Assembly (NCBI RefSeq): GCF_019038435.1
Contig: NZ_JAGPOX010000046.1
Span: 1 to 60,181 of the forward strand
DNA from: Nocardia alni
GTDB taxonomy: Bacteria; Actinomycetota; Actinomycetes; Mycobacteriales; Mycobacteriaceae
Direction: 5' to 3'
DNA length: 60,181 nucleotides
Position numbers and translations under genes: made by a program. The notes under the pieces were generated by a model. It saw only the letters and a program-made list of their open reading frames with translations, searched no databases and was not told the DNA's origin. Of the stretch, positions 46,126 to 54,386 are shown one piece after another; position 1 is the stretch's first letter, and each line of letters starts with the position of its first letter.

Positions 46126-46599
46126 ATGACCAGCACCGAGCAACTCGTGCTGTGGCGGGCCGAGCCCGAGGCCCATGACTATCCGGCCGCGGCCGACTAT
46201 CTGGCGCTACTGGCCGATTCGGAGACCGTTGCGGCCCTGGTAGAGCTGCTGCACGCCGCACCGATCGTGCACAAGAAGGCCAAGGACATCCTGCGGGCCG
46301 CTCAGCTTCCACTGCTGCCCCCGGACAATCCGCATGTTCGCAAGGATCTGGCGAAGATCCTCAGCGGCACATCACTCTCGCCGATTCTGCTGGTGCAGGG
46401 CGATCTGAGCATCGGCATACCCATGCAGATCGCCGACGGCTATCACCGAGTGTGCGCGTGCTACCACGCCGACGAAAACATCCCGATACCGACGAAACTC
46501 GCGCCCACGCGAGACGGCAAACCGAAGATCGCACGGACTGCGGACAAGAAAGTCGTGAAAAAGGCGGCGAAGTCCAGCAGGAGTAAGTCCAAGAAGTAG
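46126..46599 (+). CDS. ParB-like-fold protein with a lysine-rich tail
   Basis: This encodes 157 residues from an ATG with GGAGGAGG upstream. The middle region (GDLSIGIPMQIADGYHRVCA, about residues 93-112) recalls the catalytic segment of ParB/sulfiredoxin-type domains, and the N-terminus (TSTEQLVLWRAEPEAHDYPA) is conserved in unknown actinobacterial proteins. The last 30 residues are Lys/Ser-rich and could bind nucleic acid. It follows the FAAL gene by 48 bp and might be cotranscribed, although its role there is not obvious. Confidence 0.72.
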   Translation: MTSTEQLVLWRAEPEAHDYPAAADYLALLADSETVAALVELLHAAPIVHKKAKDILRAAQLPLLPPDNPHVRKDLAKILSGTSLSPILLVQGDLSIGIPMQIADGYHRVCACYHADENIPIPTKLAPTRDGKPKIARTADKKVVKKAAKSSRSKSKK

Positions 46600-46670
46600 A
46601 CGAGACTTCGAGGTTGTCGCGCGGCCGGGCACTCGTGGATCACGGGGCGCTCGGCTGGGCCACGTGGTGT

Positions 46671-47081
46671 CTACTCGTCGTGCGGCGGCGGGGAATCGTC
46701 CCGTCCGAGCAGCCGATCCGTCTCGCGTCGTTCGCGTTTGGTGGGACGTCCGGCGCCGCGGTCGCGGCGGGGCATGGCCGCCACGATCTCGGGGGCCGGT
46801 GGCGGAGGACTCTTATCGATCAAGCACTGTGCGGCGATCGCGGCGCCGACACGCTTGGTGATGATCTGCTCGACGATGACGATCCGTTCGAGCCCACTGA
46901 TGCGGACGCGAACCTCATCACCGGCTTTGACCTGATGGGCGGGTTTGACCGCCACACCGTTGACCTTGACATGCCCGCCGCGACAAGCGGTCGCGGCGGC
47001 AGATCTGGTTTTGAACAGCCGAGTTGCCCAGGTCCAGGAGTCGACCCGGGCTGAACTCGGTTGTGTCGGTGGCAGTGTCAG
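46671..47081 (-). CDS. S4-domain RNA-binding protein (Hsp15-like), apparently CTG-started
   Basis: This is a 136-residue protein. The S4 core is clear: ARVDSWTWATRLFKTRSAAA, then CRGGHVKVNG and VKPAHQVKAGDEVRV. The family starts some 10 residues before RVDSW, but the frame there has no ATG, GTG or TTG. It does contain CTG at 47081, overlapping the TGA of the upstream peptidase gene as CTGA; a second CTG is at 47075. A GTG at 46955 would cut off half the S4 domain. The most likely reading is a rare CTG start coupled to the upstream gene. The tail is basic and Pro-rich (RPTKRERRETDRLLGR). It probably binds rRNA. Confidence 0.82.
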   Translation of the reverse strand: MTLPPTQPSSARVDSWTWATRLFKTRSAAATACRGGHVKVNGVAVKPAHQVKAGDEVRVRISGLERIVIVEQIITKRVGAAIAAQCLIDKSPPPPAPEIVAAMPRRDRGAGRPTKRERRETDRLLGRDDSPPPHDE

Positions 47082-47758
47082 GCGACCCGACGGGCGGTGT
47101 CGACCTGGTCGGGGCTCAGATGCGCATAGCTGACGGTCTCACCCGACTGCGGCGCCTGCAGGATCTTGCCGTCACCGGCGTACATCGCCACGTGACCGCC
47201 GCCGCTCATGATGACCAGATCGCCGGGCTTCAGGTCCTGGTAGGCGACCGGCCTGCCGACATGCATCTGCTCGAAGCTGGTGCGCGGCAACTCGACCCCG
47301 GCCTGCTTGTAGGCCCACTGCACGAGGCCGGAGCAGTCGAAGTTCTGCGGGCCCGAGGCGCCCCACACATACTCCGAGCCGATCTTGCTCTTGGCGGCGC
47401 TGAGGGCTACATCGGAGGCCGTGTTGTGAGTCTGGGTGTCGAACATGCCCGCGAGATCGGGCATATTGGGCTGCTGCAACTGCGGCGCCCACTGCTTCTG
47501 CGCGCCCTTGATCTGATCGGCGTGCGCCTTGAAGAAGTCAGCGTGGTCGGCCATCGCCTGATTGGCGGCCTTGACCTGCTGAGTGAATGAGGAATCAATC
47601 GGCACATCGAAGTTGCCGACACCGGGGACGCTGATGGTCTGAGCCATCGCGGACACCGCCGGCATGGCAGCTGTCGCCGAAGCCACGGCGCCCATAACCA
47701 TGGCGCCCTTCACGGAATTCGGGAGCCGAGATTCCCGTTGCAAACTGTGTCTACCCAC
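47078..47758 (-). CDS. secreted NlpC/P60 cell-wall peptidase
   Basis: This is a 226-residue protein from a GTG at 47758, with CAGGAG upstream. A signal peptide (VKGAMVMGAVASATAAMPAV, then SAMAQ) precedes a helical linker (about 55-105) and a C-terminal NlpC/P60 domain with C142 (FDCSGLVQWAY) and H189 (GGGHVAMY). The usual third residue is Q201. It should hydrolyse peptidoglycan stem peptides outside the cell. A ydaO-type c-di-AMP riboswitch lies in its leader, and the S4 gene downstream overlaps by 4 bp. Confidence 0.92.
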   Translation of the reverse strand: MGRHSLQRESRLPNSVKGAMVMGAVASATAAMPAVSAMAQTISVPGVGNFDVPIDSSFTQQVKAANQAMADHADFFKAHADQIKGAQKQWAPQLQQPNMPDLAGMFDTQTHNTASDVALSAAKSKIGSEYVWGASGPQNFDCSGLVQWAYKQAGVELPRTSFEQMHVGRPVAYQDLKPGDLVIMSGGGHVAMYAGDGKILQAPQSGETVSYAHLSPDQVDTARRVA

Positions 47759-47789
47759 CGACCTGCATCTCCTGTTTCTTCCAGCCAGC

Positions 47790-47970
47790 CAGCCGCCGAC
47801 CAAGTTAGCTGACGGGTTCGGGCCGGGAAGACTCGGCCCTACCTCAACGACCAACTGGTCGATGAGGATTCACCCCAGTACCTCTGGGTCCTCGGTTCGG
47901 CTACCGGGCCGCGACCCGGATGCCGATTAGGCGGCAACCTACCGGATCACTTCCCCTAAGAAGCGACTCG
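47790..47970 (-). ncRNA. ydaO/yuaA-type c-di-AMP riboswitch
   Basis: On the minus strand the leader of the NlpC/P60 gene holds the hallmarks of this class: GGGGAAGTG near 47950, CCGGTAGG near 47940, CTGGGGTGAATCC near 47865, and the diagnostic 3' block CCCGAACCCGTCAGCTAAC (about 47803-47821), followed by the closing stem. In actinobacteria this riboswitch often precedes NlpC/P60 and Rpf-type cell-wall genes and usually turns them off when c-di-AMP is high. The start codon follows about 32 nt after the end of the element. Confidence 0.9.
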
Positions 47971-48110
47971 CTCCGGCAAGTCACGAAGAGATTACGACGC
48001 TCCGGCGAAGTTGTCTACCCGAACGCACGGCGTGTTGGCCCGGGGCGGGAAATCCCCAGGACAGAACCAGATTTCGGCTGTCCGGTTCGGCGGTAACGAT
48101 TCGGTCTCGG

Positions 48111-48152
48111 TGCGGACACAACCGTTATCGATGCGGACTCGACCGTTATCCA
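48111..48152. repeat. two direct 21-bp repeats upstream of the riboswitch
   Basis: The units 48111-48131 and 48132-48152 both read TGCGGAC, then ACCGTTATC near the end, and differ at three positions. A partial third unit follows. The 21-bp spacing is two helical turns, which suits tandem protein binding. They lie about 140 bp upstream of the riboswitch and may be the promoter's regulatory sites. Confidence 0.65.
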
Positions 48153-48214
48153 TCCGGTTGCCGAGGTATCGCCGCGGCCTGCCGACGCCGTTACACACGG
48201 TGCGGCCATGCGTC

Positions 48215-48478
48215 TCATCGCGGGTCTCCCGCACCCTCGGCGACCACTCGTTCGAGCACCTCGATGCGCCGTTGTGCCTGCGCCAGACCCACTTCGAGCT
48301 GCGCCAGCGCCATGACCAGGGGCCCGACGGCAAGGTCCGCGACCAGCTGCGGATCGTCGAACCCCTGTTTGATCGCCGCCAGGATGTTCGTGCGAATGCG
48401 CGCGGCGACGGGGGCGGCGGCGGGCAGTTGCCACGACTCGACCACCTCGGTGACGGTGGGGACGGACTCCTCGGTCAT
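48215..48478 (-). CDS. small hypothetical protein with a helical core
   Basis: This encodes 87 residues from the ATG at 48478, with AGGGGT upstream. Most of the sequence is predicted helical (RIRTNILAAIKQGFDDPQLV, then LAQLEVGLAQAQRRIEVLER) and could form a coiled coil. No membrane segment or known motif was seen. It is divergent from the ATPase gene across 206 bp that show no gene. Confidence 0.68.
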   Translation of the reverse strand: MTEESVPTVTEVVESWQLPAAAPVAARIRTNILAAIKQGFDDPQLVADLAVGPLVMALAQLEVGLAQAQRRIEVLERVVAEGAGDPR

Positions 48479-48684
48479 ACCCCTAGCGTAGAGAGCCCCG
48501 AAGCCCGTCGACCCGCGCGCGCGAAACGAGGAGGGCGATTCCCCCGGACGCTCGAACCGGCGGTTTGCCGGAATATTGCTTCGCGCCAGTCCCTTTCGTC
48601 CACCCGGCGCAGCACGCTAGCCGCCTCTAGGAATTGCCCTAGATATCCGAAGATTCCCCTTCACACGCGCTACGGTGTACGGGC

Positions 48685-49869
48685 ATGGACCCCGTGCGGA
48701 ACCCGTATGCCCCGGGCGCCGGCCAGCGCCCGCCGGAATTGGCCGGTCGCGCCCGGCAACTCGATGCCTTCGATATCGTGCTCGAGCGGGTCTCCCGCGG
48801 CCGCCCAGAGCGCAGCGTGATGCTCACCGGCCTGCGTGGGGTCGGAAAAACCGTACTGCTCAACCAGCTTCGTTCGGCCGCGCGCACACGCGGCTGGGGC
48901 ACCGGCAAATTGGAGGCCCGGCCCGATCAAGAGCTACGCCGCCCCCTGGCCTCGGCGCTGCACATGGCGGTGCGCCAGATCGCGGTGGCCAACCGCAACC
49001 TGGAACTGGTCGACGACTTCCTGGGCATTCTCAAGGCCTTCGCGATGCGCGCCACCGCGGACAAGGGGGTGCGCGAGCGCTGGCAGCCCGGCATCGACGT
49101 CCCGGCGGTGACCGGCCGCGCCGATTCCGGGGACATCGAGATCGATCTGGTGGAGCTGCTGATGGAGGCGGCGCAGGTCGCCCGTGACATCGGCGTGGGC
49201 ATCGCGATCTTCATCGACGAGATGCAGGATCTCAGCGCGCCGGATATCTCCGCGATCTGCGGAGCCTGCCACGAATTGAGCCAGGAGGCAGCGCCTCTGA
49301 TCGTCGTCGGCGCCGGGCTGCCGCATCTTCCGGCCGTGCTGACGGCCTCGAAGAGCTACTCCGAACGCCTGTTCGGCTATCACCGGATCGATCGGCTCGA
49401 CCGTGAGGCGGCGGATCTGGCGCTGATCGCGCCGGCCGAACGTGAAGAGGTGAAATTCACCTCCGAGGCGCTGGATTCGCTGTATCTCAAGGCCGACGGC
49501 TATCCGTACTTCGTGCAGGCCTACGGCAAGGCGACCTGGGACGTGGCCGCGCAGAGCCCGATCACCGCCGAGGATGTGGAGCTGGCCGCGCCCGCCGCGG
49601 AGGAGGAACTGGCGGTCGGCTTCTTCGGCTCGCGCTATGAGCGCGCCACCCCCGCGGAGCGGGAGTACATGCGCGCCATGGCCGAACTGTCCGGCGACGA
49701 CGGACCGGTGGCCACCTCGGCCATCGCCAGCGAGCTGGGCCGCAAGCCCGCCTCGTTGTCACCGGCCCGCGACGGGCTGATCAAGAAAGGACTGATCTAC
49801 TCCGCCGAGCGCGGCACCATCGGCTTCACCGTGCCGCACTTCGGGAGATACCTGCGCAGCGTTCCGTGA
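48685..49869 (+). CDS. AAA-type ATPase with C-terminal winged helix
   Basis: This is a 394-residue protein. Walker A is GLRGVGKT (49-56) and Walker B is IFIDEMQDLS (about 175-184). A STAND/Orc1-Cdc6-like lid follows, and the C-terminal 90 residues form a winged helix (YMRAMAELSG, then SAIASELGRKPASLSPARDG). It belongs to a common actinobacterial group of soluble ATP-binding proteins whose role is not established. No sensor, nuclease or protease domain is attached. It is monocistronic; the start is the ATG at 48685. Confidence 0.85.
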   Translation: MDPVRNPYAPGAGQRPPELAGRARQLDAFDIVLERVSRGRPERSVMLTGLRGVGKTVLLNQLRSAARTRGWGTGKLEARPDQELRRPLASALHMAVRQIAVANRNLELVDDFLGILKAFAMRATADKGVRERWQPGIDVPAVTGRADSGDIEIDLVELLMEAAQVARDIGVGIAIFIDEMQDLSAPDISAICGACHELSQEAAPLIVVGAGLPHLPAVLTASKSYSERLFGYHRIDRLDREAADLALIAPAEREEVKFTSEALDSLYLKADGYPYFVQAYGKATWDVAAQSPITAEDVELAAPAAEEELAVGFFGSRYERATPAEREYMRAMAELSGDDGPVATSAIASELGRKPASLSPARDGLIKKGLIYSAERGTIGFTVPHFGRYLRSVP

Positions 49870-49944
49870 CCAAATTCCCCTACCGGTGAGTAACCAGGGC
49901 TCCTACACTGGATTGTGATTGCGGTCACGTCCAAGGAGGACACC

Positions 49945-51894
49945 ATGGCGACCACCGCGAAAGTCGATGCCACCGAAGAACAGGCTCGTGCGCTCGTCGA
50001 GGAATCCCGCGAAACCACCTGGGTCAAACCATCGTTCGCGAAGGAGATGTTTCTGGGCCGGTTCCGCCTGGATCTGATCCATCCCTTCCCCCAGCCGGCC
50101 GACGAGGCCGAGATCGAGGCGTACCTGACCCGGCTGCGCGCCTACTGCGAGACCATCGACGGCGCGCGCATCGAGGCCGAGGCGAAGATTCCGCCCGAAT
50201 ACGTGCAGGGGCTGGCCGAGCTCGGCTGCTTCGGTCTGAAGATCCCGCAAGAGTACGGCGGCCAGGGGCTTTCGCAGGTCGGCTACAACCGGGCGCTGAT
50301 GCTCGTCGGCTCCGCACATCCCAGCCTGGGCGTGCTGCTCTCGGCGCATCAGTCGATCGGCGTGCCCGAACCGCTGAAGCTGGCCGGAACCCCGGAGCAG
50401 AAGCGGGAGTTCCTGCCCCGCTGCGCCCGCGGCGCGGTCAGCGCGTTCCTGCTCACCGAGCCCGACGTCGGCTCGGATCCCGCCCGCATGGCCAGCACCG
50501 CGACCCCGACCTCCGACGGCCAGGCCTACGAACTCGACGGCGTGAAGCTGTGGACCACCAACGGGGTGGTGGCCGAACTGCTCGTGGTCATGGCGCGGGT
50601 GCCCAAGAGCGAGGGGCATCGCGGCGGTATCTCGGCCTTCGTGGTCGAGGCCGATTCGCCCGGAATCACCGTCGAGCGCCGCAATTCGTTCATGGGGCTG
50701 CACGGCATCGAGAACGGGGTCACCCGCATGCACGGCGTGCGCGTGCCCGCGCCCAATCTGATCGGCCGCGAGGGTGAGGGGCTGAAGATCGCGCTCACCA
50801 CCCTCAATGCCGGACGCCTGGCCATCCCCGCGCTGTGCACCGCGGCGGCCAAATGGTCGTTGAAGATCGGCCGCGAATGGTCGGTCAACCGGGTCCAGTG
50901 GGGTCGTCCGGTCGGCGAGCACTCCGCGGTCGGCGCGAAGCTGTCCTATATCGCCGCGACGACCTTCGCGCTGGAGGCGGCGCTGGATCTGTCGGGCGCG
51001 ATGTGCGACGAGGGGCGCAACGACATTCGCATCGAGGCCGCGCTGGCCAAGCTGTGGGCCTCGGAGATGAGCTGCCGGATCGCCGACGAGCTGGTGCAGA
51101 TCCGGGGCGGGCGCGGTTACGAGACCGCCGCCTCGCTGGGTGCGCGCGGCGAGCGGGCGGTCGGGGCCGAGCAGTTGGTGCGGGATCTGCGCATCAACCG
51201 GATCTTCGAGGGGTCCAGCGAGATCATGCGGCTGCTGATCGCCCGCGAGATGGCCGATGCGCATATGGCCGCCGCCGGCGCGCTGGTCGACCGCAACGCC
51301 CAGCTCAAGGACAAGGCCAAGGCGGCGGTGGGCGCGAGCGGCTTCTACGCGCGCTGGTTCCCGCAGCTGGCCGTCGGCCCCGGCACCGCCCCCACGGCCT
51401 TCGCCGAATTCGGGCCGCTGGCAAAGCATCTGCGCTTCGTGGAACGCTCGGCCCGCAAACAGGCCAGATCACTGATGTACGCGATGGGCCGCTGGCAGGC
51501 GAAACTCGAGTATCGCCAAGGCTTTCTGGGGCGCATCGTGGATATCGGCGCGGAGCTGTTCGCGATGTCGGCCGCCTGCGTGCGGGCCCAGGACCTGCGC
51601 GTGGCGGGCAACCCCGACGCCGACACCGCGACCGAACTCGCCGACGTGTTCTGCCGCCAGTCCCGCATCCGGATACGCCAGCTGTTCGACGGCCTGTGGG
51701 ACAACACCGACGACGCCGACACCGCCTTGACCCGCGGCGTACTGGACGGCCGCTTCACCTGGCTGGAGCAGGGCATCCTCGACCCGAGCGAGGGCACCGG
51801 CCCCTGGATCGCCGAATGGGCCCCCGGCCCCTCCACCGAGCCCAACCTGCACGCCCCCTACCTCCCATCGACCCGCACCACAGCAACCACCTGA
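49945..51894 (+). CDS. acyl-CoA dehydrogenase, long (VLCAD/ACAD9-like)
   Basis: This is a 649-residue enzyme from the ATG at 49945, with AAGGAGGA upstream. The acyl-CoA dehydrogenase core is followed by a C-terminal extension of about 190 residues, as in VLCAD-type members. The FAD and substrate segments are LLTEPDVGSDP and FMGLHGIENGV, and the catalytic region reads RIFEGSSEIMRLLIARE. It performs the first oxidation of fatty acyl-CoA degradation. No electron-transfer partner genes are nearby. Confidence 0.93.
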   Translation: MATTAKVDATEEQARALVEESRETTWVKPSFAKEMFLGRFRLDLIHPFPQPADEAEIEAYLTRLRAYCETIDGARIEAEAKIPPEYVQGLAELGCFGLKIPQEYGGQGLSQVGYNRALMLVGSAHPSLGVLLSAHQSIGVPEPLKLAGTPEQKREFLPRCARGAVSAFLLTEPDVGSDPARMASTATPTSDGQAYELDGVKLWTTNGVVAELLVVMARVPKSEGHRGGISAFVVEADSPGITVERRNSFMGLHGIENGVTRMHGVRVPAPNLIGREGEGLKIALTTLNAGRLAIPALCTAAAKWSLKIGREWSVNRVQWGRPVGEHSAVGAKLSYIAATTFALEAALDLSGAMCDEGRNDIRIEAALAKLWASEMSCRIADELVQIRGGRGYETAASLGARGERAVGAEQLVRDLRINRIFEGSSEIMRLLIAREMADAHMAAAGALVDRNAQLKDKAKAAVGASGFYARWFPQLAVGPGTAPTAFAEFGPLAKHLRFVERSARKQARSLMYAMGRWQAKLEYRQGFLGRIVDIGAELFAMSAACVRAQDLRVAGNPDADTATELADVFCRQSRIRIRQLFDGLWDNTDDADTALTRGVLDGRFTWLEQGILDPSEGTGPWIAEWAPGPSTEPNLHAPYLPSTRTTATT

Positions 51895-52331
51895 ATTCCG
51901 GGGCTACTCACCGGAAACCACGCGCCGCCGGGGTGAAACCGCCGGTACCGGTTCACCTCCGGCACGGACGGACCCGGCGGCGTGCGGTCTCGTATAGGTC
52001 TATAGGGACTTATAGTAAATTTCCTAGATTGACTTAGAAATATATCCCCAGCCACGTTGTAGGGTAAATATTATGTAATCTAGTAAATTTGCTAGATTGT
52101 CATATATAGAGCCGAATCGTGCACGTATTGCTGCACATTCGATGCCGCGAAAGCGGCTGGGTGACGACTGATTTCGCAAGATCATGGGTAACCTGCCGGG
52201 TACGGGCTAACTCCTCCACCACCTCACCGCCGGCCGCCAACGGCACTGGCGCTGCAGACGAATCTGGCCTGAGGCGCGGAGAGGCGGATAAGCCAACCGG
52301 GCAAGAGGGTTTTTTCGCCCAGGAGACAACG
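51895..52331 (+). promoter_or_regulatory. AT-rich upstream region with twin palindromes and an unusual leader
   Basis: Two related 18-bp dyads lie at 52011-52028 and 52079-52096. The second is TCTAGtAAATTTgCTAGA and the first differs in its left arm. They are 68 bp apart, in the AT-richest part of the window. Downstream come copy B of the dispersed repeat (52161-52289) and a six-T run (52310-52315) between GGGC and GCCC. All this precedes the alpha/beta hydrolase at 52332. The dyads look like operators of a TetR- or MarR-type dimer, but no such regulator gene is adjacent. Confidence 0.65.
52161..52289. repeat. dispersed repeat, copy B
   Basis: About 80% identical to 1125-1254, including 26 identical bases at 52264-52289. 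This copy lies in the leader of the alpha/beta hydrolase, ending 42 bp before its ATG. See copy A for the comparison. Confidence 0.8.
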
Positions 52332-53300
52332 ATGTCTGTTACCGCGCTGCATGTCGCCGATCACGGCGGCCACCGTGTCACCGTCAGTGCCGATGACGGC
52401 ACCCTGATCTCCGTGCGGGAATTCGGTACGGCCGGACCTGCGGCTACCGTTACCGTCGTCTTCGTCCACGGGCACTGTCTGCGTGGGGATTCCTGGTTGT
52501 TCCTGTGCGAAAGGCTGCTGCCGCAATGGGATTCGACCATTCGCATGGTGTGTTACGACCATCGCGGCCATGGCGAGTCCGGTACGGCCGATCCCGCCAC
52601 CTACACCATCGACCAGCTCGGCCGCGATCTCCATGCGGTGCTGCGCACCATGGCGCCGACCGGCCCCGTCGTGCTGGTGGGCCATTCGATGGGCGCGATG
52701 GTGGTGCTGGCCTACGCCCGGCAGTTCCCGGAGGCGATCGGCACGCGCGTGGTCGGCATCGGGCTGCTCGCCGCCGCGTCCGCGGGGATCACCAGTTTCG
52801 GCCCCGCCCGGCTGCTCAATCGGCGCACCGTGATCTCGTTGCAGGTCGCCGTGCGGCGCGCGCCGCGAATCATGCGGGCGTCCAAACGACTCGGGCGCCG
52901 ACTGGCCGAACCGATCGTGCGCGAGGCGAGTTTCGGCACCCGGGCGGTGAGCCCGCGCATGGTCGCGGTGGCCACCGCCATGCGCAACGACACCCCGCTG
53001 CCGACCATGGCCGGATTCCTGGATTCGCTGATCCGGTTCGACGAGACCGCGACCCTGCGGCTGCTGACCGATCTGCCCGCGCTGGTGCTGGCCGGTTCGG
53101 CCGACATCATGATCCCGTTCGCGCATTCGGTCGTGCTGGCCTCGCAGCTGTCGCAGGCCCAGCTCGTGCGCCTGGACGGGGCCGGGCACAGCGTGATCCT
53201 CGAACGCGTCGAGGAGGTCGCCGCCGCGATCACCGCACTGGTCGAGCGGATCGGGGCCGCCCCGAACGGATCCGGCGCCGTCTATGCCGCAGCCGGATGA
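52332..53300 (+). CDS. alpha/beta hydrolase
   Basis: This is a 322-residue hydrolase from the ATG at 52332, with CAGGAG upstream. The oxyanion region is FVHGHCLRGDSW, the nucleophile elbow is GHSMGA, the acid is in GSADIMIPF and the histidine in GAGHSVILE. A basic cap insertion (RRAPRIMRASKRLGRRL, about 172-188) could associate with membrane lipid. There is no signal peptide. Its leader carries two palindromes and copy B of the dispersed repeat, so it is probably regulated. The substrate is unknown. Confidence 0.88.
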   Translation: MSVTALHVADHGGHRVTVSADDGTLISVREFGTAGPAATVTVVFVHGHCLRGDSWLFLCERLLPQWDSTIRMVCYDHRGHGESGTADPATYTIDQLGRDLHAVLRTMAPTGPVVLVGHSMGAMVVLAYARQFPEAIGTRVVGIGLLAAASAGITSFGPARLLNRRTVISLQVAVRRAPRIMRASKRLGRRLAEPIVREASFGTRAVSPRMVAVATAMRNDTPLPTMAGFLDSLIRFDETATLRLLTDLPALVLAGSADIMIPFAHSVVLASQLSQAQLVRLDGAGHSVILERVEEVAAAITALVERIGAAPNGSGAVYAAAG

Positions 53301-53491
53301 CAGCACCGCGGGGCGGGTCGGGACACGACCGACACCGCGCAGGTAAGTGACTGTTTTTCCGTTTCGCACGAGCCAGATCCGGAAAGATCGCGTACTGTGG
53401 TGGAGATCACGATGTGCGGTCCATCACAAGATCGAATGCTCCGGTGCCACGGCGCAGCGACCGCCCACCACACGGGCCCGAGGAGGTTTCG

Positions 53492-53779
53492 ATGACACGC
53501 AGCGAGATTGCGGAGCTCCACTTCGCGGTCGGGCAGCTCCGGCAATGCATAGGCTCACTGCGCGGCCAGTATGGCGACGCCAACTCCGTGCGACGCCTGG
53601 AGAACGACCTCGAACGACTTCTGCTCGACACCGAGGACTTCGAGCAGACGCCGCCGCCGAAGGTCACCCAGCGCGAGCAAGAGGTCATCTACGTCCCGGA
53701 CAGCAAGTCCGACGAGGCGGCCTGGATGGGCGCGCAGGACGAGGGCCTCGGCTTCCACTCCCGGCCCCGCACCAAGTAA
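53492..53779 (+). CDS. small hypothetical protein with an N-terminal coiled coil
   Basis: This encodes 95 residues from the ATG at 53492 (AGGAGG 7 bases upstream). Residues 2-50 are predicted helical (EIAELHFAVGQLRQCIGSLR, then NSVRRLENDLERLLLD) and the rest is polar, with an acidic tail region. No family is recognised, though similar small proteins are common in Nocardia. Confidence 0.7.
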   Translation: MTRSEIAELHFAVGQLRQCIGSLRGQYGDANSVRRLENDLERLLLDTEDFEQTPPPKVTQREQEVIYVPDSKSDEAAWMGAQDEGLGFHSRPRTK

Positions 53780-54386
53780 GGCGCCCGCGTCCGTCCGGCG
53801 TAGGGCGGATCGGTAGCCCTGCCACTACGGCGGGTCGTCATTTGCCGCAAGGCAAGCGACGACTCGCCGTTTCGCATGTCCGAACGCCGATCCACGCAGG
53901 GGTCCGGTCCACCGGTACCAGGAATTCGCCACCGGGAGATTCGACCGCTCGCCGGGGCATGGATCCATCGCCAGCTATCCCCTCGGCCCTCTCGCCGCCG
54001 CCCGCCGCGCTTGTGGCGCGGCCACTGGAATTCGATCTTGCTATCACCCGCTCCGCCACCGGCTCGTCGATCATGTACCGCCGGGTTGTTGCTGGTATGC
54101 GGCGGCGTGACGGACGAAATTCCGGTGTGAAACATCCCGCTTCCGCACACGTGCCGAATCAGCTTGTAAGCCAACCCCGTTCGTTGGAGTTGCTTAAGGT
54201 TCGCCCGCGCCCGCCCCGTCGAATGAAGATCAGAAAATGTGGCGCAAATCATATGAGCACCAGGGAATCGATATCCCCGAGACCCGTGACAGGCCATAGT
54301 CCCGGTGCCGTATGGTGCTCAGCATCACATTCGATGCCGGAGGTAACGATGACGTTCCGCGGGGTAGATCAGCGAGGCATGCTGTC
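53780..54386. other. region without a recognised gene upstream of sdh
   Basis: These 600 bp show no frame with motifs or a good ribosome-binding site. The last 200 bp presumably hold the sdh promoter. The sequence is of normal GC up to about 54100 and slightly AT-richer afterward. Confidence 0.5.
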
